Assembly: GCA_002633005.1 (NCBI GenBank)
Contig: NMRA01000265.1
Location: forward strand, 6,381 to 70,380
DNA: 64,000 nucleotides
Direction: 5' to 3'
Origin: Phoronis australis
Lineage: Eukaryota > Phoronida > Phoronidae
How positions within the stretch are numbered: the first letter of the stretch is position 1; each line of letters opens with the position of its first letter. This document shows positions 47,001 through 58,829 of the stretch, piece by piece. The position numbers were made by a program, and so were the translations under genes. The notes under the pieces were generated by a model that was not told the origin of the DNA, did not search any database, and saw only the letters and a program-made list of their open reading frames with translations.

Positions 47001-50000
47001 ATACAACAGTTACCTAGGCAACTTAGTAGCATCATCCACAGAGCATGCATCACTCAGAGCAGTCGTCCAGTCACCGACGACTCGAATATGGATACAAAAT
47101 GTGTCTTCCTCGGGTGACTGAAAGAAAGTATACAGAGATCATATGGACTTGGTTGAAGGCTCGACTGTACATTTTGTTAAACACCGTCTTGCTTGTACTC
47201 TCTATACAATCCCTGTCGTCCAGTGTGCAATTGTGTAGCAAATCACCAAGAGACATAATGGACATATATGGAGGAAAAAGGCATGATCACTAAACTAAAA
47301 AAACTAAAGATCCAAAGGTTACCTCAATATACCGAGAACATTAACGTTACAAACACAACACAGACAACACAAACCACTCAGTACCATGAAATCACCCAAC
47401 GACTTTGCAACAGAAGGCACATAAATGCAAAATCGCAATTAGAAACTCCACATTCCCTAGATGGTGCTGGTGAAATGATTGTTTTGCCAATAGCAATAAT
47501 GACCTGGGACCCTTATCACATTAAACTTAAGCTTTTTGGCTCTTACACTATTCAGATAATAAAGATAACACCTTTCTTTCATCGGCACCATAAAAAGAAT
47601 ATCGAGTCACCAATCCAAGTGGATAGAGAAGAAACGCAGTGCGCATTCTGTATTTACCGATGTGAGTGTGAATGGATGCCACTCGAAGCGGGATATCTGG
47701 GGACAGTGCAAGAATATATACTGGCCAGCTTCCATTGTGAATCCTCTCTTCTTCAGCTGAAGTTCAACGACACGAGATGGGTGCTTGACAACCTTGGTTA
47801 TGACCACTTTTTGCTGACTTCTCCAGAAGCGGACGACTCTCTCAACTAAATACAGGAAAAGTGGCGCAACGATCCACTTCCACGTCTGAAAATCATTTTG
47901 CATGTTTAAATCAAGATGAGCTTGCATTTTAGTGAGAGAAATGCCCTGCGTGTGTACTGTAAACGGTGCATTGATAAGAGGTGGTCATTTTTTCAAATAT
48001 TTTTATAGTAGTTAACCATTAAATCAACATCAGTGTCCTCTCTTGATTGCGAACATTTAGGTCAAATTTCATGAAGATCCGTCGAAGAACTTCGTAGACA
48101 TTAAGACATTACACTTTGTATAATAACTGTGTGAGTCTTTTTGCAGATCTTTTAGGATTGTTACAAGAAACTTTGCCATATTTTAACAATTACTTTATAA
48201 ATGATAATGAAATGGGGTAAAATATAAGTCACATGCTTAGTTCTACACGTATGTTTGGTTTTGACTTTTATGATTTTTCTGAAAAACTCAAAAGTTGCAT
48301 AAAACGAAAAAGTTATAATTTATGAAACTGTAACAATGCTTCAAAGATTTCGTCTTGAACATTTATGAAATTTGGTCATGTTGCTATTAACATCAATTGG
48401 CTGCAAATGTACCTTGTTTCTTTTTCGCTAACCCTAAAAGGACATGGTCACATGACCCAACTAAAGAGGACTGGTATAAAGTAAAACAAAATTTTACACT
48501 ACTTTCAGAAATGTATACTTTTACAGAGTTAAAACTTACAGTAAGCAGAAAAGATGAATATTTCAATCACAAGATATGAATCAGTCTACGACATTACCTC
48601 AGCACCAGGATTTTCAAAATACGGGACATCACATTCAGGATTCGAGCCCCACTCTTTAAACTTAGCACCACATCTAGCTGGATCATTCTTGCCATTTTCA
48701 GCAAACCTAGTCTGAGCACGTACAACTCCTCTGCAAAAACAAGAGTGGGGTATACTAGTTGCATTAAAAATCAAATGTTTATGACGCCACTATTAACCGA
48801 ATAAACTCCCAATGCTGACACCCACAAATAGTCTAATTTATTTATTCACATAAGACAAAAAAGTGTTAGTTTCTAACTGGTGTTATTTCAAGCATAACGA
48901 TTCGAAAGTAACCAACTTAAATGTTGAGATTCACATAATCAAACTGCAATCACCTCTTCTACTTCAGTAAATTCCCTGTTATCACTATAACCATCTGAAA
49001 AATGACACGAACAGAACTTTTCCTGGCAGTTACAAAAAAACAAAGAAACCTCCTGCAGAAAGTATACCAGCATCCTCGTAGTTTTGATACGCCCATGACC
49101 AGATCAAAACTCAAAATCTTTAAATACCTTCAATAATTATACTCACTGAAAGCCATGCACGATGACACCGATGAAGAATATGATGAAAAGGTGATGGGTG
49201 AACCAAAATATTTCAAAATAATATCTCCTGAAAAATAGAACAAAATAAATCTAATGCACCAACTCAGACAAAACATATATGTTTAGCTAACTATGGAAGA
49301 TAACTCAATACTTTCAACAATGCATAATTCTTTCCTTTATGAGACAAACTAATTCCCCGTAAGCACAGATTACAATGTGTGCTTATGAATTAGACAAAAC
49401 ATTCGTGATATAGCCTTCTGCAATTCTGTTTGTTCACATACAGTAAAAATATTAAATTTAAGGCAGTCTGAGTCCTTTAAGAAATCCAAACAAGTCAGAA
49501 AAAGTGAACTTTTCAATATATTTGTGCTGTAAAAAATTGCATTCCTCCTTGTGAAAGTACTATCTCCCACTTTTAAAGATCATTAACAATATTTTTAAAG
49601 AGTATTAACAATATTTTTAAAGAGCATTAACAATATATTTTAATGACCAAATGTTCTTAGTTCATTCAAGTTCATGTCACCAAACTACAGCTAACACGTA
49701 GAAAAATTCTTCACAATCAAAAATGAAAAACTAATGAATTCACGCAACACAACACTGCTCATAATGACATGATTGTAAGATATGTCCACGCACATAAATA
49801 TTCCCAATCGCATTTTTAAAACTTAATAAAAATTTTGAAAGCAATGAATATGCATATTTGAAAGACGTTCACTTTTCAAGCTGGAACCAAATGACTGAAA
49901 TTGAAAAACTTTATGAATTGGAAACACTTAGCAAACTTTTGTTCCAATGCATGTCTTTTCATGTCGCATTCTTGACAATGGTGTTAGAAATAACCCACAA

Positions 50001-53000
50001 CTAAATTACAATAAGGCTGCCAAGTCTTTTGCCCAACTGATTTTTATTTCAAAATGAAATGCAGTGTCAAATGACAAGATCGAAATCACAGACCTTAGAA
50101 TTTCAGTGGATGAAGAAACAATTAAAATGAGTGACAGTGTGATGACTACGCCAGTCCAGCCTGGTAGGAGTTTGAGGACTTCAACTATAGGGTTCTGAAA
50201 ATACAAATCACATCGAGAGACCATAAAGAATACGCAAGGCAAAATTTGATCAACGCATTCAACACCTTTTTCAAGAAAAAAGACTAGTAATCAGATTAAT
50301 TAGATAATTATAAGCTGATAGTGGTCAAAAGTAAACTTAATAGTAACATGTATGAAAGGAAAGAAGAGGTGTTGACATATTGATGTTGTCGCATTCAACA
50401 TTACCTACTGGAATACGCATGTTTGCGAATTTAACGAAAAAGAAAATCAGCCACACTTCCTCAAAATTCTTGACTCTTTGTTACACTCGGCGTAGATGTT
50501 CTGAGAGCCCCTTCATGTAAGCAATAGAGACTGAAGGTGATCTCTTCTCTTCTTGGTCACCAGGGGGGTCCTCCCTAGGTCGACGTTGAGGGGGGTTTGA
50601 GTGCCCAATCCTGGTACATCTACGCCGAATGTACAAGTCTTACAACATCAACACCTATATGAAACCCATTAACGCCCTGAGAAACCAGCTAGTCCACCCC
50701 AAAGATCCTACCCCCCTTGATTGCCAATGTTGTGTCATATATATTATATATATACTGTCATGCACTGAAGACCTGTCTCATACCTACATCGGCAAGATCA
50801 AGCGATCCCTGGACACCAGAATCACAGAACACAACAAATTGGACAAGCCCACTGGCATGGGAGAACATCTTGGAATCTTCAGCCATACTGTAAGTGGCAA
50901 ACACGCCAAGATACTGGCTAAAGAGGAAAACTGGTTCTCAAGAAAGATTAAAGAATCCTTTACATCAAAACCAACAAGCCCACCATGGATCGTGATCAAA
51001 GTTTGCAACTTCCACCCATCTATGATACCATGATACTACTTCCGGAGAACAGAATGACTGGAAACCAGGACACCTTCCTACCATTCATTGATAAGAACTG
51101 TAGAATACAGTTTGAAACATTCTAACTTTAAAATATCCGGTCTCTGAGAGACCATTTAAAACCTTCTTTCAATTTTAAGACCTTTGCTATGCAAACGGCA
51201 TACACTAACATAATCTTGCCTTATATAAAAGAACAACAACAAGCAACATTATCCTATTGGCAACGTTTAGGATTAGTCATGACTTTAGTGCCTGTCAGGT
51301 ATGAGATGCCTAATTGCCTATAAACATAATGCAGTTTAGACCTCCTTCCCGTACAGAACCCTAAGTCACGTCCACACACAGCCTACCCTACAACAACTTA
51401 CTTCAGCCTTGTCTTAAGTTTGCGGTCACACAGCAATTAGAAGTGGCGGAAGTTACCCTGGAACAAGTTACCCCATCTCGATAAGATGGAGTAAGTTGTC
51501 TTAAGTGGGTTAAATAGCATTTATAAATAGCGTCCACACAGCTTCCAAACCTAGCGGCAACTCTTTCCAGGGGTAAATTGTTCCAGGATATGTTGGTGTG
51601 TGGACGGCACTTTAGTGAACAATTGCAAGGTTTCGCAACATGGGGTTCTTGACTCCGTGGTGAAAGACATGGATGGTTTCTGCTATTTATTTTTATGCTT
51701 TTGCCAACCCCACAGCCCCGCCCCTCCATCATATTGGTCAATATGGATCATTCAAGACAAGATTGATGAAAAAAGTCCAGTGGAACTTCTTACCGAGTTA
51801 CTGTCACGTACAGGATTGATGTAGGGGCTATTTAGACTGGTCAGAGCTAGCACCAATGGACCATGTCCAGTCTTGTTAGCATACTGAGGTATATGAGCAT
51901 TGACAAAGTTTTCTGCATTGAAGCAGTGAGCACCTGTGTGAATAGCTGAAAATCAATGAGACATTTTTCCTAAAAATAGAAACACGTTTCTTAAATTTCA
52001 AGTTCAACACATGGTACCATCGTGAGTATTTATAGCAGCAATGTAATCCTTTGAAAAACACCAGTTCTGACAACCACTTAAATGCGAAATGTACGACACT
52101 TTGTCATATTTTAACAATTAGTTTATTGATAATAATGAAATGAGGTAAGATATAAGTCACATGCCTGGTTCCACACGTATATCCTGTTTTGACATGAATA
52201 CAAATTAAGAAACTTTTGTATCAATTTACTCACTGTAGTTGAACAAAACAGAAATTCCACACTGTTGAAGAATGGCAGATACTAGAACTGCAACTGTATC
52301 ATGCTGAATGCAGCCTAACCTGACACTAACCTGTCATGAAACAAATGACATATGCCACCAGTTTGTGGAAAGCAATGTTCTTGTCTAGTGGCCGAGCCAC
52401 GCTTCTCTTGCAGCACTGAAAGAGTAAAAATATAAACTTTAACGTTTGTTCAGAAAACTTTTAAATCAAAACTTTTTAAAATATGGATTTGGCGAAGTTT
52501 TGCCCATCAATTTCAAGTCCAAAGATTTGGAAAACCTAATTTTTAAAGCAGCCATTTACTTTATTGAGAAATGATGAGTTATACAATTGGTAAAGAATTG
52601 GGACCAGTTCTCTGATTTTAAGAAATGGAGGATCACAAGTTTAAGACTAAGTTGTATCTCAACCAATGAATAACCTTCGGGTATTTGTGAGCAACATAAA
52701 TCAGAGCAGAGCATGGCAATTTTCAACATCCAAAATCTCATTAATTTGAATTAATTTCAATTCTAGCAGTACAATTACCACGACAGCTAACGTTCTACAA
52801 CCATACTCTTTGGTACCCTTTTCCCCAAATTGTGCAGATTTGGATTTTGAATGTTTGTCAGTAACCCTTGGGAAACAACACCTCCGACAATGGGGCACAG
52901 TCCTTACATTGTTAAATTGTAGTTCCCCAAAGTACTTACCCTCATGGAGCCTCTAATCAGCGACAACAAGTTGCGACAGACGGGCAAAAGGATTAACATA

Positions 53001-55554
53001 CAGTTGAAGTTGAGACATGCAGCTGGTGCTCGAGCAAATGCCAGGCCAAGCTGAAATAAAGATTGATGGTTTATTAGAAAGTGCCATTGACCAACCATTT
53101 GTTTCCAGTGTTTAAGCCCCATGCTATGCCATCTATGTTGATTCTGTTCATTTATTGGGAGCTGTACCTCTAATTATGTTATTTACTACCATGGGTTAAC
53201 GTTCCAAATTAAATATCATGAGACTATGCACCACATGAAGTTCACCCATTGCTTCAACTGCAAGAGTTCCTAGTGCCAAACTTGACTTATTCCAGCTTGA
53301 AGTTTGTGATTTTGCCTTGGCCTGCCTGCAGCTGTGAATCTTCAACGGATTAAGCTTGTCATGACAAAGCATGCCGTCTTTCAACTGGACACAGACAGTC
53401 TGGCTCAACATACTTAGAGAGAGTGTCTGCATTTGTGGTTATTATTATTATGAATATAAGAACACCAAACAAAACCACGTTCACTATAACCAAAGGATGA
53501 TTCCTGATAAAACACCAGGAAGCCAATGTGACTGGAAACTTTCAAGTTTCTGATGCATGCAACCAATGGTTACAGATGACTCATTAAGCGGTATTAAACC
53601 CGTGTTTTCAGTCAAAAAACAAGATTTGATTTAGACCACTATTATTCGGCCACTATTACTAGGCCACTATTACTCGGCTAGAAGTGACTGAAGAAAAAAA
53701 CAAACCAGTTCTTTCCAAGCCCAAAAAGCTCTTTTAATCTCATCAAATCATGTGTTGCTTTTTTGAAAGAAAGCACACGTTTAATGTCATTTTAATGGTT
53801 GGTTTGGAATTTTGAACCAGACATATCCACTAATGGAAGCTCATAGTGAATGTTGGTCTGTGGAGGTAAAGTAGAGTTCAACTTACGCTTGCAGAAACTT
53901 AACTTACACCTAAAATACTTCGGAGGTAGAAGTAACTGGGGCTGTTCTGGTAATACGCAAACTTTCCCCAAAACAACCCAAGATTGATGGCGAAGTATAC
54001 AACCTGTAATAGAAAATCAAATAAAATATAGGAGGTATCATCAGCAGTACTATTGTCTGTGAATTGATTAACATTATTACCTCTAATTAAACATAGGTCT
54101 ATACAGCCCTCTCTACGGGGAATTTAACAATTTAGTGATTTTTTCAGGACTGGAATTTTAAAGCTGTATTTCACTCTGTTTAGCAGGCTAAATCAAAAAT
54201 CGAATTTATAGGCCTTTTACTCTCATAAAATTGGTCTAAGACTGATTTTATGAGCATAAAAGACTTAATTCCATTTTCGTTTCTCGAACAGGGTAAAATG
54301 TTGCTTCATAAGTGATGGTGAACCTGGCAAAGCCCTTGTGGTAAAACATCTTAGGTTTGAGCAGTTACCCAATGACTTCTGGACTTAAATTTGTACGCGC
54401 TGCTAATTTTCATAATCACTATCACAAAAGTATCGGAATTCAATCGATACAGGTGTTCAGGGGCGGTGGCAGGAATTTGTGTTGGGGGGCAGGGCAGAGT
54501 ATTAGCCAATATTTTTCCTATCAGACACTTGCACCCCCGAACTATTATTTGGAATCTGGGAGAATTTTAGGGGGGGGGGGGCATGGCCCCCTTGCCACTG
54601 GTGTTGGACATGAATTGCTTCACTACTTGTGACATAACACTGTTGGTTTACTGACTGTTCTGATTGGATTAAGTGTTACTACCCACGAGAAACTATGTCC
54701 CAAGGTCATTGCATAGATATTGATAGATAGGTTATCCATTGTTCACTTTGTTTTTCTTTCTTATAATAAACATAGTAGCAAGCATTTATCGGTAACAGAC
54801 AGATGTGCGTCTAAGATACGATATCCATGTGACCTGTATGTCTAACAAAGACGCTACAAAGGAAAACAATGGAAGTGTCCTATAGGAGATAACGATGTGA
54901 TGCACTTACGCCTGTCTCGCAAATTAAACAATACCTTACAACCTCTATACGACATCATTTGGCATGGGTAAGTTTGAAAGCAGCCTACTCTGGAGCTAGA
55001 GACGATGGTCATTGTCTACCCAATTGATAGATTTGAAAGAATCTTTGACTATCTGAATACTACATCACGGGAGCAGGTCCACTGCTAAGAGGACTGAAAA
55101 TAGGCAAGGTAAAATTTTGTTGACTAAACAGACAGCGAGGGAATTCAATCAGGTTGTATAATCAACAGCTGAACATACATGAGGTATACTGCATGCACCC
55201 AGTGACCCAGTTAAAATGACTGTAAACACTGCAAAGATATGAGCCCCCTACGTTCGAAAGGTACACGCAGAGACGTGATTTTGGTGGTTTAGTCGGAGTG
55301 AAGCATAATTTTAATAAAATATTTCGACGCACGTGGCACATTAGGATGTACCTGTACTCCATTGACAATGCCACTGACTTTCCTTAGTTTAAATTGAAAA
55401 CACCGAACGTGAACAGAGTCAGAAAAGACAGAAATGAGGCGTGAAGCTGAGTCGGAACTTCCGTTAATATTCCGTGCAGATCTCTTTTCTCCAAACAATC
55501 ACATCTCACCAAAACAGCCCATTTTGGAGCTTCATTGACTAGTCGACTTCCCAT
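40892..55554 (-). CDS. NOX2: NOX2-like NADPH oxidase, whole gene (15 exons, 567 aa)
   Basis: This membrane flavocytochrome passes electrons from cytosolic NADPH through FAD and two hemes to oxygen, making superoxide. I joined 15 exons; all GT/AG junctions agree in phase and give 567 residues (human NOX2 has 570). There is no EF-hand extension, so it is the NOX1-4 type that pairs with p22phox; NOX2 itself also needs cytosolic subunits and Rac. Heme ligands correspond to H101, H115, H208 and H221. C244 and C257 of the extracellular loop are kept. The FAD motif HPFTLTS is at 338-344, the NADPH loop GTGIGVTPF around 403-411, and CGP at 534-536. The C-terminus is YNKENF. The DAP-type residue pattern was not checked. 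I see no inactivating change. The start is ATG 55554, matching the family's MG-x2-VNE N-terminus. Confidence 0.95.
42320..42444 (-). CDS. NOX2: NOX exon 14
   Basis: [20 protein letters not shown] then [13 protein letters not shown] and on: the T-x-YGRP-W region that contacts NADPH. Confidence 0.96.
43231..43426 (-). CDS. NOX2: NOX exon 13
   Basis: [20 protein letters not shown] and on through [19 protein letters not shown] to [12 protein letters not shown]: the NADPH-domain core with the EWFADLL helix. Confidence 0.97.
44055..44108. repeat. 27-bp tandem repeat of a near-palindrome
   Basis: CTGGTACACGTGGTACCAG followed by ATGTGCAT-type spacer occurs twice in a row. Each unit is almost self-complementary, so it may form a hairpin. 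It lies in NOX intron 12. Confidence 0.8.
44767..44849 (-). CDS. NOX2: NOX exon 12
   Basis: [20 protein letters not shown] then ASVLKHIW (residues 392-419): the glycine-rich NADPH loop. P410 corresponds to the proline mutated (P415) in some human chronic granulomatous disease. Confidence 0.96.
45831..45867 (-). CDS. NOX2: NOX exon 11 (37-bp micro-exon)
   Basis: Only 37 bases, encoding [12 protein letters not shown], the conserved VDGPFGT turn. The acceptor is tttag at 45868-45869 and the donor GTATGT. Needed to keep the frame between exons 10 and 12. Confidence 0.92.
47014..47117 (-). CDS. NOX2: NOX exon 10
   Basis: [20 protein letters not shown] and on to ATKLP: the FAD-domain strand [10 protein letters not shown] is typical of NOX2 relatives. 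Donor is GTAACT. Confidence 0.95.
47658..47885 (-). CDS. NOX2: NOX exon 9
   Basis: Residues 269-344: helix 6 ([20 protein letters not shown]), the [12 protein letters not shown] strand, and the FAD-binding GQYIFLHCP and WHPFTLTS motifs. The longest and clearest exon of the gene. Confidence 0.98.
48598..48730 (-). CDS. NOX2: NOX exon 8
   Basis: Residues 224-268 ([20 protein letters not shown] and on). Extracellular loop E with paired cysteines C244 and C257, at the same numbers as in human NOX2. Confidence 0.94.
49147..49227 (-). CDS. NOX2: NOX exon 7
   Basis: Residues 197-223 ([20 protein letters not shown] and on to VHGF). Helix 5 with heme ligands H208 and H221. Confidence 0.95.
49573..49643. 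repeat. Short tandem repeat, TTTTTAAAGAGCATTAACAA
   Basis: Three copies of a unit of about 24 bp within NOX intron 6. Confidence 0.75.
50094..50194 (-). CDS. NOX2: NOX exon 6
   Basis: Residues 164-196 plus two bases ([20 protein letters not shown] and on to SSSTEIL): transmembrane helix 4. Donor is GTCTGT, weaker than its neighbours but in phase. Confidence 0.93.
50629..51033 (+). pseudogene. GIY-YIG endonuclease fragment of a Penelope-like retroelement
   Basis: This plus-strand open frame in NOX intron 5 carries the end of a reverse-transcriptase-linked GIY-YIG domain. It has [11 protein letters not shown], then [19 protein letters not shown] (the YIG core, catalytic Arg and HN-type helix), [29 protein letters not shown] with the expected Glu, and a final leucine-poor [11 protein letters not shown] stretch. 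The preceding reverse transcriptase is missing, so this is a 5'-truncated copy. An inverted pair (CTCGGCGTAGATGT near 50484 and ACATCTACGCCGA ending near 50629) borders a separate small element just left. Confidence 0.7.
51794..51945 (-). CDS. NOX2: NOX exon 5
   Basis: Residues 113-163 ([20 protein letters not shown] and on). It contains H115, the second ligand of helix 3, then the extracellular loop with a possible N-glycosylation site (NKT, about residue 136). Confidence 0.95.
52331..52415 (-). CDS. NOX2: NOX exon 4
   Basis: Residues 85-112 ([20 protein letters not shown] and on). It contains H101, a heme ligand in helix 3, and ends one base into a codon at donor GTTAGTG. Confidence 0.95.
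52940..53050 (-). CDS. NOX2: NOX exon 3
   Basis: Residues 48-84: [19 protein letters not shown] then [18 protein letters not shown], the most conserved part of helix 2 and the cytosolic loop in NOX1-3. Donor is GTAAGT. Confidence 0.97.
53908..54003 (-). CDS. NOX2: NOX exon 2
   Basis: Residues 16-47 ([18 protein letters not shown], on to FYLRSILG): transmembrane helix 1 and the first loop. The acceptor AG is at 54004-54005 and the donor GTAAG begins at 53907. Confidence 0.95.
54458..54600. mobile_element. hAT-like MITE in NOX intron 1
   Basis: From CAGGGGCGGTGGCAGG to CCTTGCCACTG, with the family's GGGCAGAGTATTAGCCA interior. A short direct repeat GGTGTT flanks or overlaps the ends. Confidence 0.7.
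54694..54970 (+). repeat. Dispersed repeat also found at 40186-40476
   Basis: Shared blocks include CATAGATATTGATAGATAGG, CCATTGTTCACTTTGTTTTT, AAGGAAAACAATGG and CGACATCA-TTGGCATG, in the same order. The two copies lie in direct orientation on either side of NOX exons 2-15. Confidence 0.75.
55510..55554 (-). CDS. NOX2: NOX exon 1
   Basis: [15 protein letters not shown] (residues 1-15), ending at donor GTGAGA. It aligns with the MGNWAVNEG start of vertebrate NOX2. An upstream in-frame GTG is not used, as the family begins at this ATG. Confidence 0.9.
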
Positions 55555-55651
55555 AGCTTCGACAAACGTATTCACTTAAAAGACAACATCATCGCCCATG
55601 GCTTCTATCGTTTTTAAGCATCACAACTCCACAAGCTAACTTCTTGCGATC

Positions 55652-55660
55652 GAGGAAGTG
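55652..55660 (+). promoter_or_regulatory. Possible ETS/PU.1-type site upstream of NOX
   Basis: GAGGAAGTG lies about 100 bases upstream of the NOX start codon. It matches the ETS/PU.1 core used by vertebrate CYBB promoters. A single short match in this much DNA can occur by chance. Confidence 0.2.
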
Positions 55661-58600
55661 AAAAGGCGACACCTATTAGTAGTCAGGTTCATTCTGTGCA
55701 AGCAGTGCCCTCAGTCGGCAGTGTTGTAAGGTTTATTGCCACAGTACCAGCAGATGCACCGGCATGAACTTCATGTCTTTAGCCATTGAGCAGTGGCGGA
55801 TTTAGGGGGGCGGGGGACAAGAGGGCCATGGCCCCCATAAAATTTTACCAGATACCATTTGGGAGTTCGGGTGCGAATTGCTGACTAGCACACGCGCGCA
55901 ACCCATAGGCCTTGAACAAACCCCGTTTACCGTTTTTTTTTTAGTCAGAAGGTCGGCAAATAAACACAGAAATTCGGGACCCTGAATCCTCACATTGTAG
56001 GCTGAGCGCATCTGCCGAAATTCTGGTTATTCCTGTGCCCTGTCCCCTCTCCCCAACTCAAATCCTGCGGATCCGCCCCTGGTTAGTTTCATCGTTCTCA
56101 TAAAAAATAGCTTTTAGTATCTTTCAAGATTGACACCAATGATACGTCAGCAGTTGAGAGAACGAGAATTGGTTGAAATCTTCAAAACATGGTTTAGTAT
56201 CGCGGTTTTTTAGGAAGGAATCAATTTTAATTTTTAATAAAATTTACACACCCGTTGTCACAATTTGGACAGTTGGCGTGTAAACGCAAAAAAGCGTAAG
56301 TCACACTTGCCCGTTTAGCAAACTTTAAAGGAGTTTTCAAAATTTTCAGAAAACTTTTGAGGGTTTCATGGTTGGTTATAGATCATTATTTTGTTTCAGA
56401 GAACAGGATGTGAAAGAGGCCAAAAACTGGATTGGGTATCCCGTTAAAAATGCAAGAACGTACTCATTTTTCCGTATTCGTAAGGCATGCGGGCACTTTT
56501 TTATTCGCATGAAATCAATAGTACCCGGACATTGTTTTTGGTAAGTATACACCACTCAATGCATCTAATAACTGAAGTATCGTTTACTTTTGCATGCAAA
56601 AGTATAAAAATTAAACCTGAGTTCGAAATTTTAGATATTTTCAGAGTAGCGAACCTGCACAATAGTGAACCATCACAATGGGTGGGCTGTTTCCGTTTCC
56701 GGCGCTGTAAGCCAATAAAACGCAAAAATACAACCAGATAAAAATTTCTTCAAGTCATTCTCAGACCAAAAAATCCCGTCCGAGTATGTAATAGGTGCAG
56801 CCTGATTTGAAAGTTTGGCGGAAGGTAACGCGAGAGCGTTCTCTTTCTGGACCACATTACAGATCCGAATTTCAGTCCTATTCTATACGAGCAATCGTCA
56901 CAGCATCCTCATTTCCGTCTCGTCTCAGGAACGTAGAACTGAGAGTCATCGTCGTGTATACAGATTTTCCTTCCCCATAATTAAGCTGCGTCAAGGGCCT
57001 TACCGAAAACTCTACAGTGTCGACCTTTACAAAATATCAAAGCATTTTCGTCTCATAACTAAATGATAAGGTGGGTTGGTTTCCCCAGACTGTAAATTTT
57101 ATTAACTGACCGTCTGGCTTGTTATTACGTACTTTCAAAATTTGAAGTCTACGTTAAAGGCGCGAAATCTAGTCTGAACGGAAACTCGAACTCCAGAGAG
57201 TTGTGGTAAACTCGACAAACTGCATCACAAGCAGTTTTAGTACCATACGGTTACTTTTCCTATGAATTTTGGTTCTGGAAATTCGATGTTCCTAACGTAG
57301 GATGTTTGTTGGAAAACGCGTTTTGTGGATGTATGTGTGTGTGTGAAGATCTCCGTTTTCTTCGTGTAATGTGTATTTGATATTTAGAAATAAGTATTTT
57401 TAAAAGGTTTTATTTTCGAATCTGACTGAATTTAGTCCCAGGCATGTTAGCGCGCCTTTACCTGTGCAAAACACCTGAGTAATAGCAAGATGCAAGTTAA
57501 ATTTAAAGAAAATATGTGTCGATGTAACAGACAGAGCGATAGATACTGACTTGTTCTTACATTAGAATCAATTAATGTCAAAGTTGCTACAAAACATTTT
57601 TCTGGAATTAAAATACCAGCTTCCTTTACCGGTACAACTGCTCTTTCAAAACAACACCACCGCGTTCTCATCCGTAATGTAAGAATAGTTTACTGTGAAG
57701 CACCTGCCTCCTAATAGCAATGACTGCTTCATAACTGAAACTAAAATACCGCGGTGAGTTGATTCGGCAGGCACCGGCTAGTATATTTTTGACGCGCCTG
57801 TAGTTGGAAAGTCACCCACTGTACCCCGCTGATTTAGGGCAGTGGATTCGAACTTAATAATTTTGTTGTCGTCCGGAAAAATAAATCATTGTGATTGATT
57901 CCGTATACCTGTTCTTGTAATGGACAGCTAATCATTAACATAAGACCTTCTGTAGATTTTTGTGTTAACAGCAACTGTAACAGAAGCCCCAGTGTTGGGC
58001 TAGAGTTTCGAGTTCCCAAAAGTGAACCCTTTGTAATACTGAACATCGGAAACGGCATCCTTTGTAGAGAAACTGGTAAAGAAAAGGACACTCATCTAAG
58101 CGGCATGTCCCGCCATACATCTTATAGTATTGGAATCTCAAGCAGTAAATGGTTAGCCAGTTTTTTCTCAAGGATAGAAATGGTTTCTGACACGAGTTAT
58201 CAACACAAGAGACCGATTTCACAGCATTTCTTGGTAGTCACAACCGAGATGCTTTTTGCGAGGAGCGTGTTAATATTGCCGGGCCTTCAAGCTGCCACCC
58301 GAGTTACATTTTTTTATAATTCAATTTAAAATCCTTCCGTTTAACGGGAATGAACACTACGTGTAGCGAACATTGTATTTTAACATACTCCACCAGCCAC
58401 TTCACATAAATTTAGCGCACAGCGGGAAAATAAGGTATGCGGAAATGTTTTTTCGAAAGACTGTCACAGTCTACTTCAGCTGGTCCCTCCGTGAAAACAT
58501 CAAGCCACAACGGCGAGTTATTTTTTAACTATGAATAAAGAGTAAGAACAAAAATGTATCCACGTAGCCCCCAAAATAGTATTGGATTTATTACAATACT

Positions 58601-58829
58601 ACAGTTTCACAGGTGCGTTAGACCCTTTTGCATACCTGCCATGCGGTTTGTCAACAACAATAAGTCCCACGGAAACAACCATTTCCTGGGACAAAACAGT
58701 GAATACCACACACGATGACTGGCAATTTTCTAGTCAATCCTTTTCTTGTGTTGGTTCAAGCCGCCATGGGCATGTTTTGTACCATAAAAGAAAAGCCAAA
58801 GCAATGGTGAATGTTCAATAATACTTAAT
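55661..58829. other. NOX upstream region and intergenic DNA
   Basis: A MITE occupies 55791-56081. Open frames at 57895-58329 (plus, 144 codons) and 57834-58222 (minus) overlap and have no recognised family. Nothing else is supported. Confidence 0.4.
55791..56081. mobile_element. hAT-like MITE with internal insert
   Basis: Begins CAGTGGCGGATTTAGGGGGG and ends GCGGATCCGCCCCTG. The two outer parts match the shorter family members, while about 150 bp in the middle (about 55885-56025) is extra. Confidence 0.7.

Noticed and set aside
47268-47849. 193-codon plus-strand frame
   Set aside because: It is antisense to NOX exon 9, whose sequence and junctions are unmistakable.
57895-58329. 144-codon plus-strand frame between NOX and RhoGAP
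   Set aside because: No recognised family, overlapped by minus frames of similar size, and no splice or repeat context. It could be chance.
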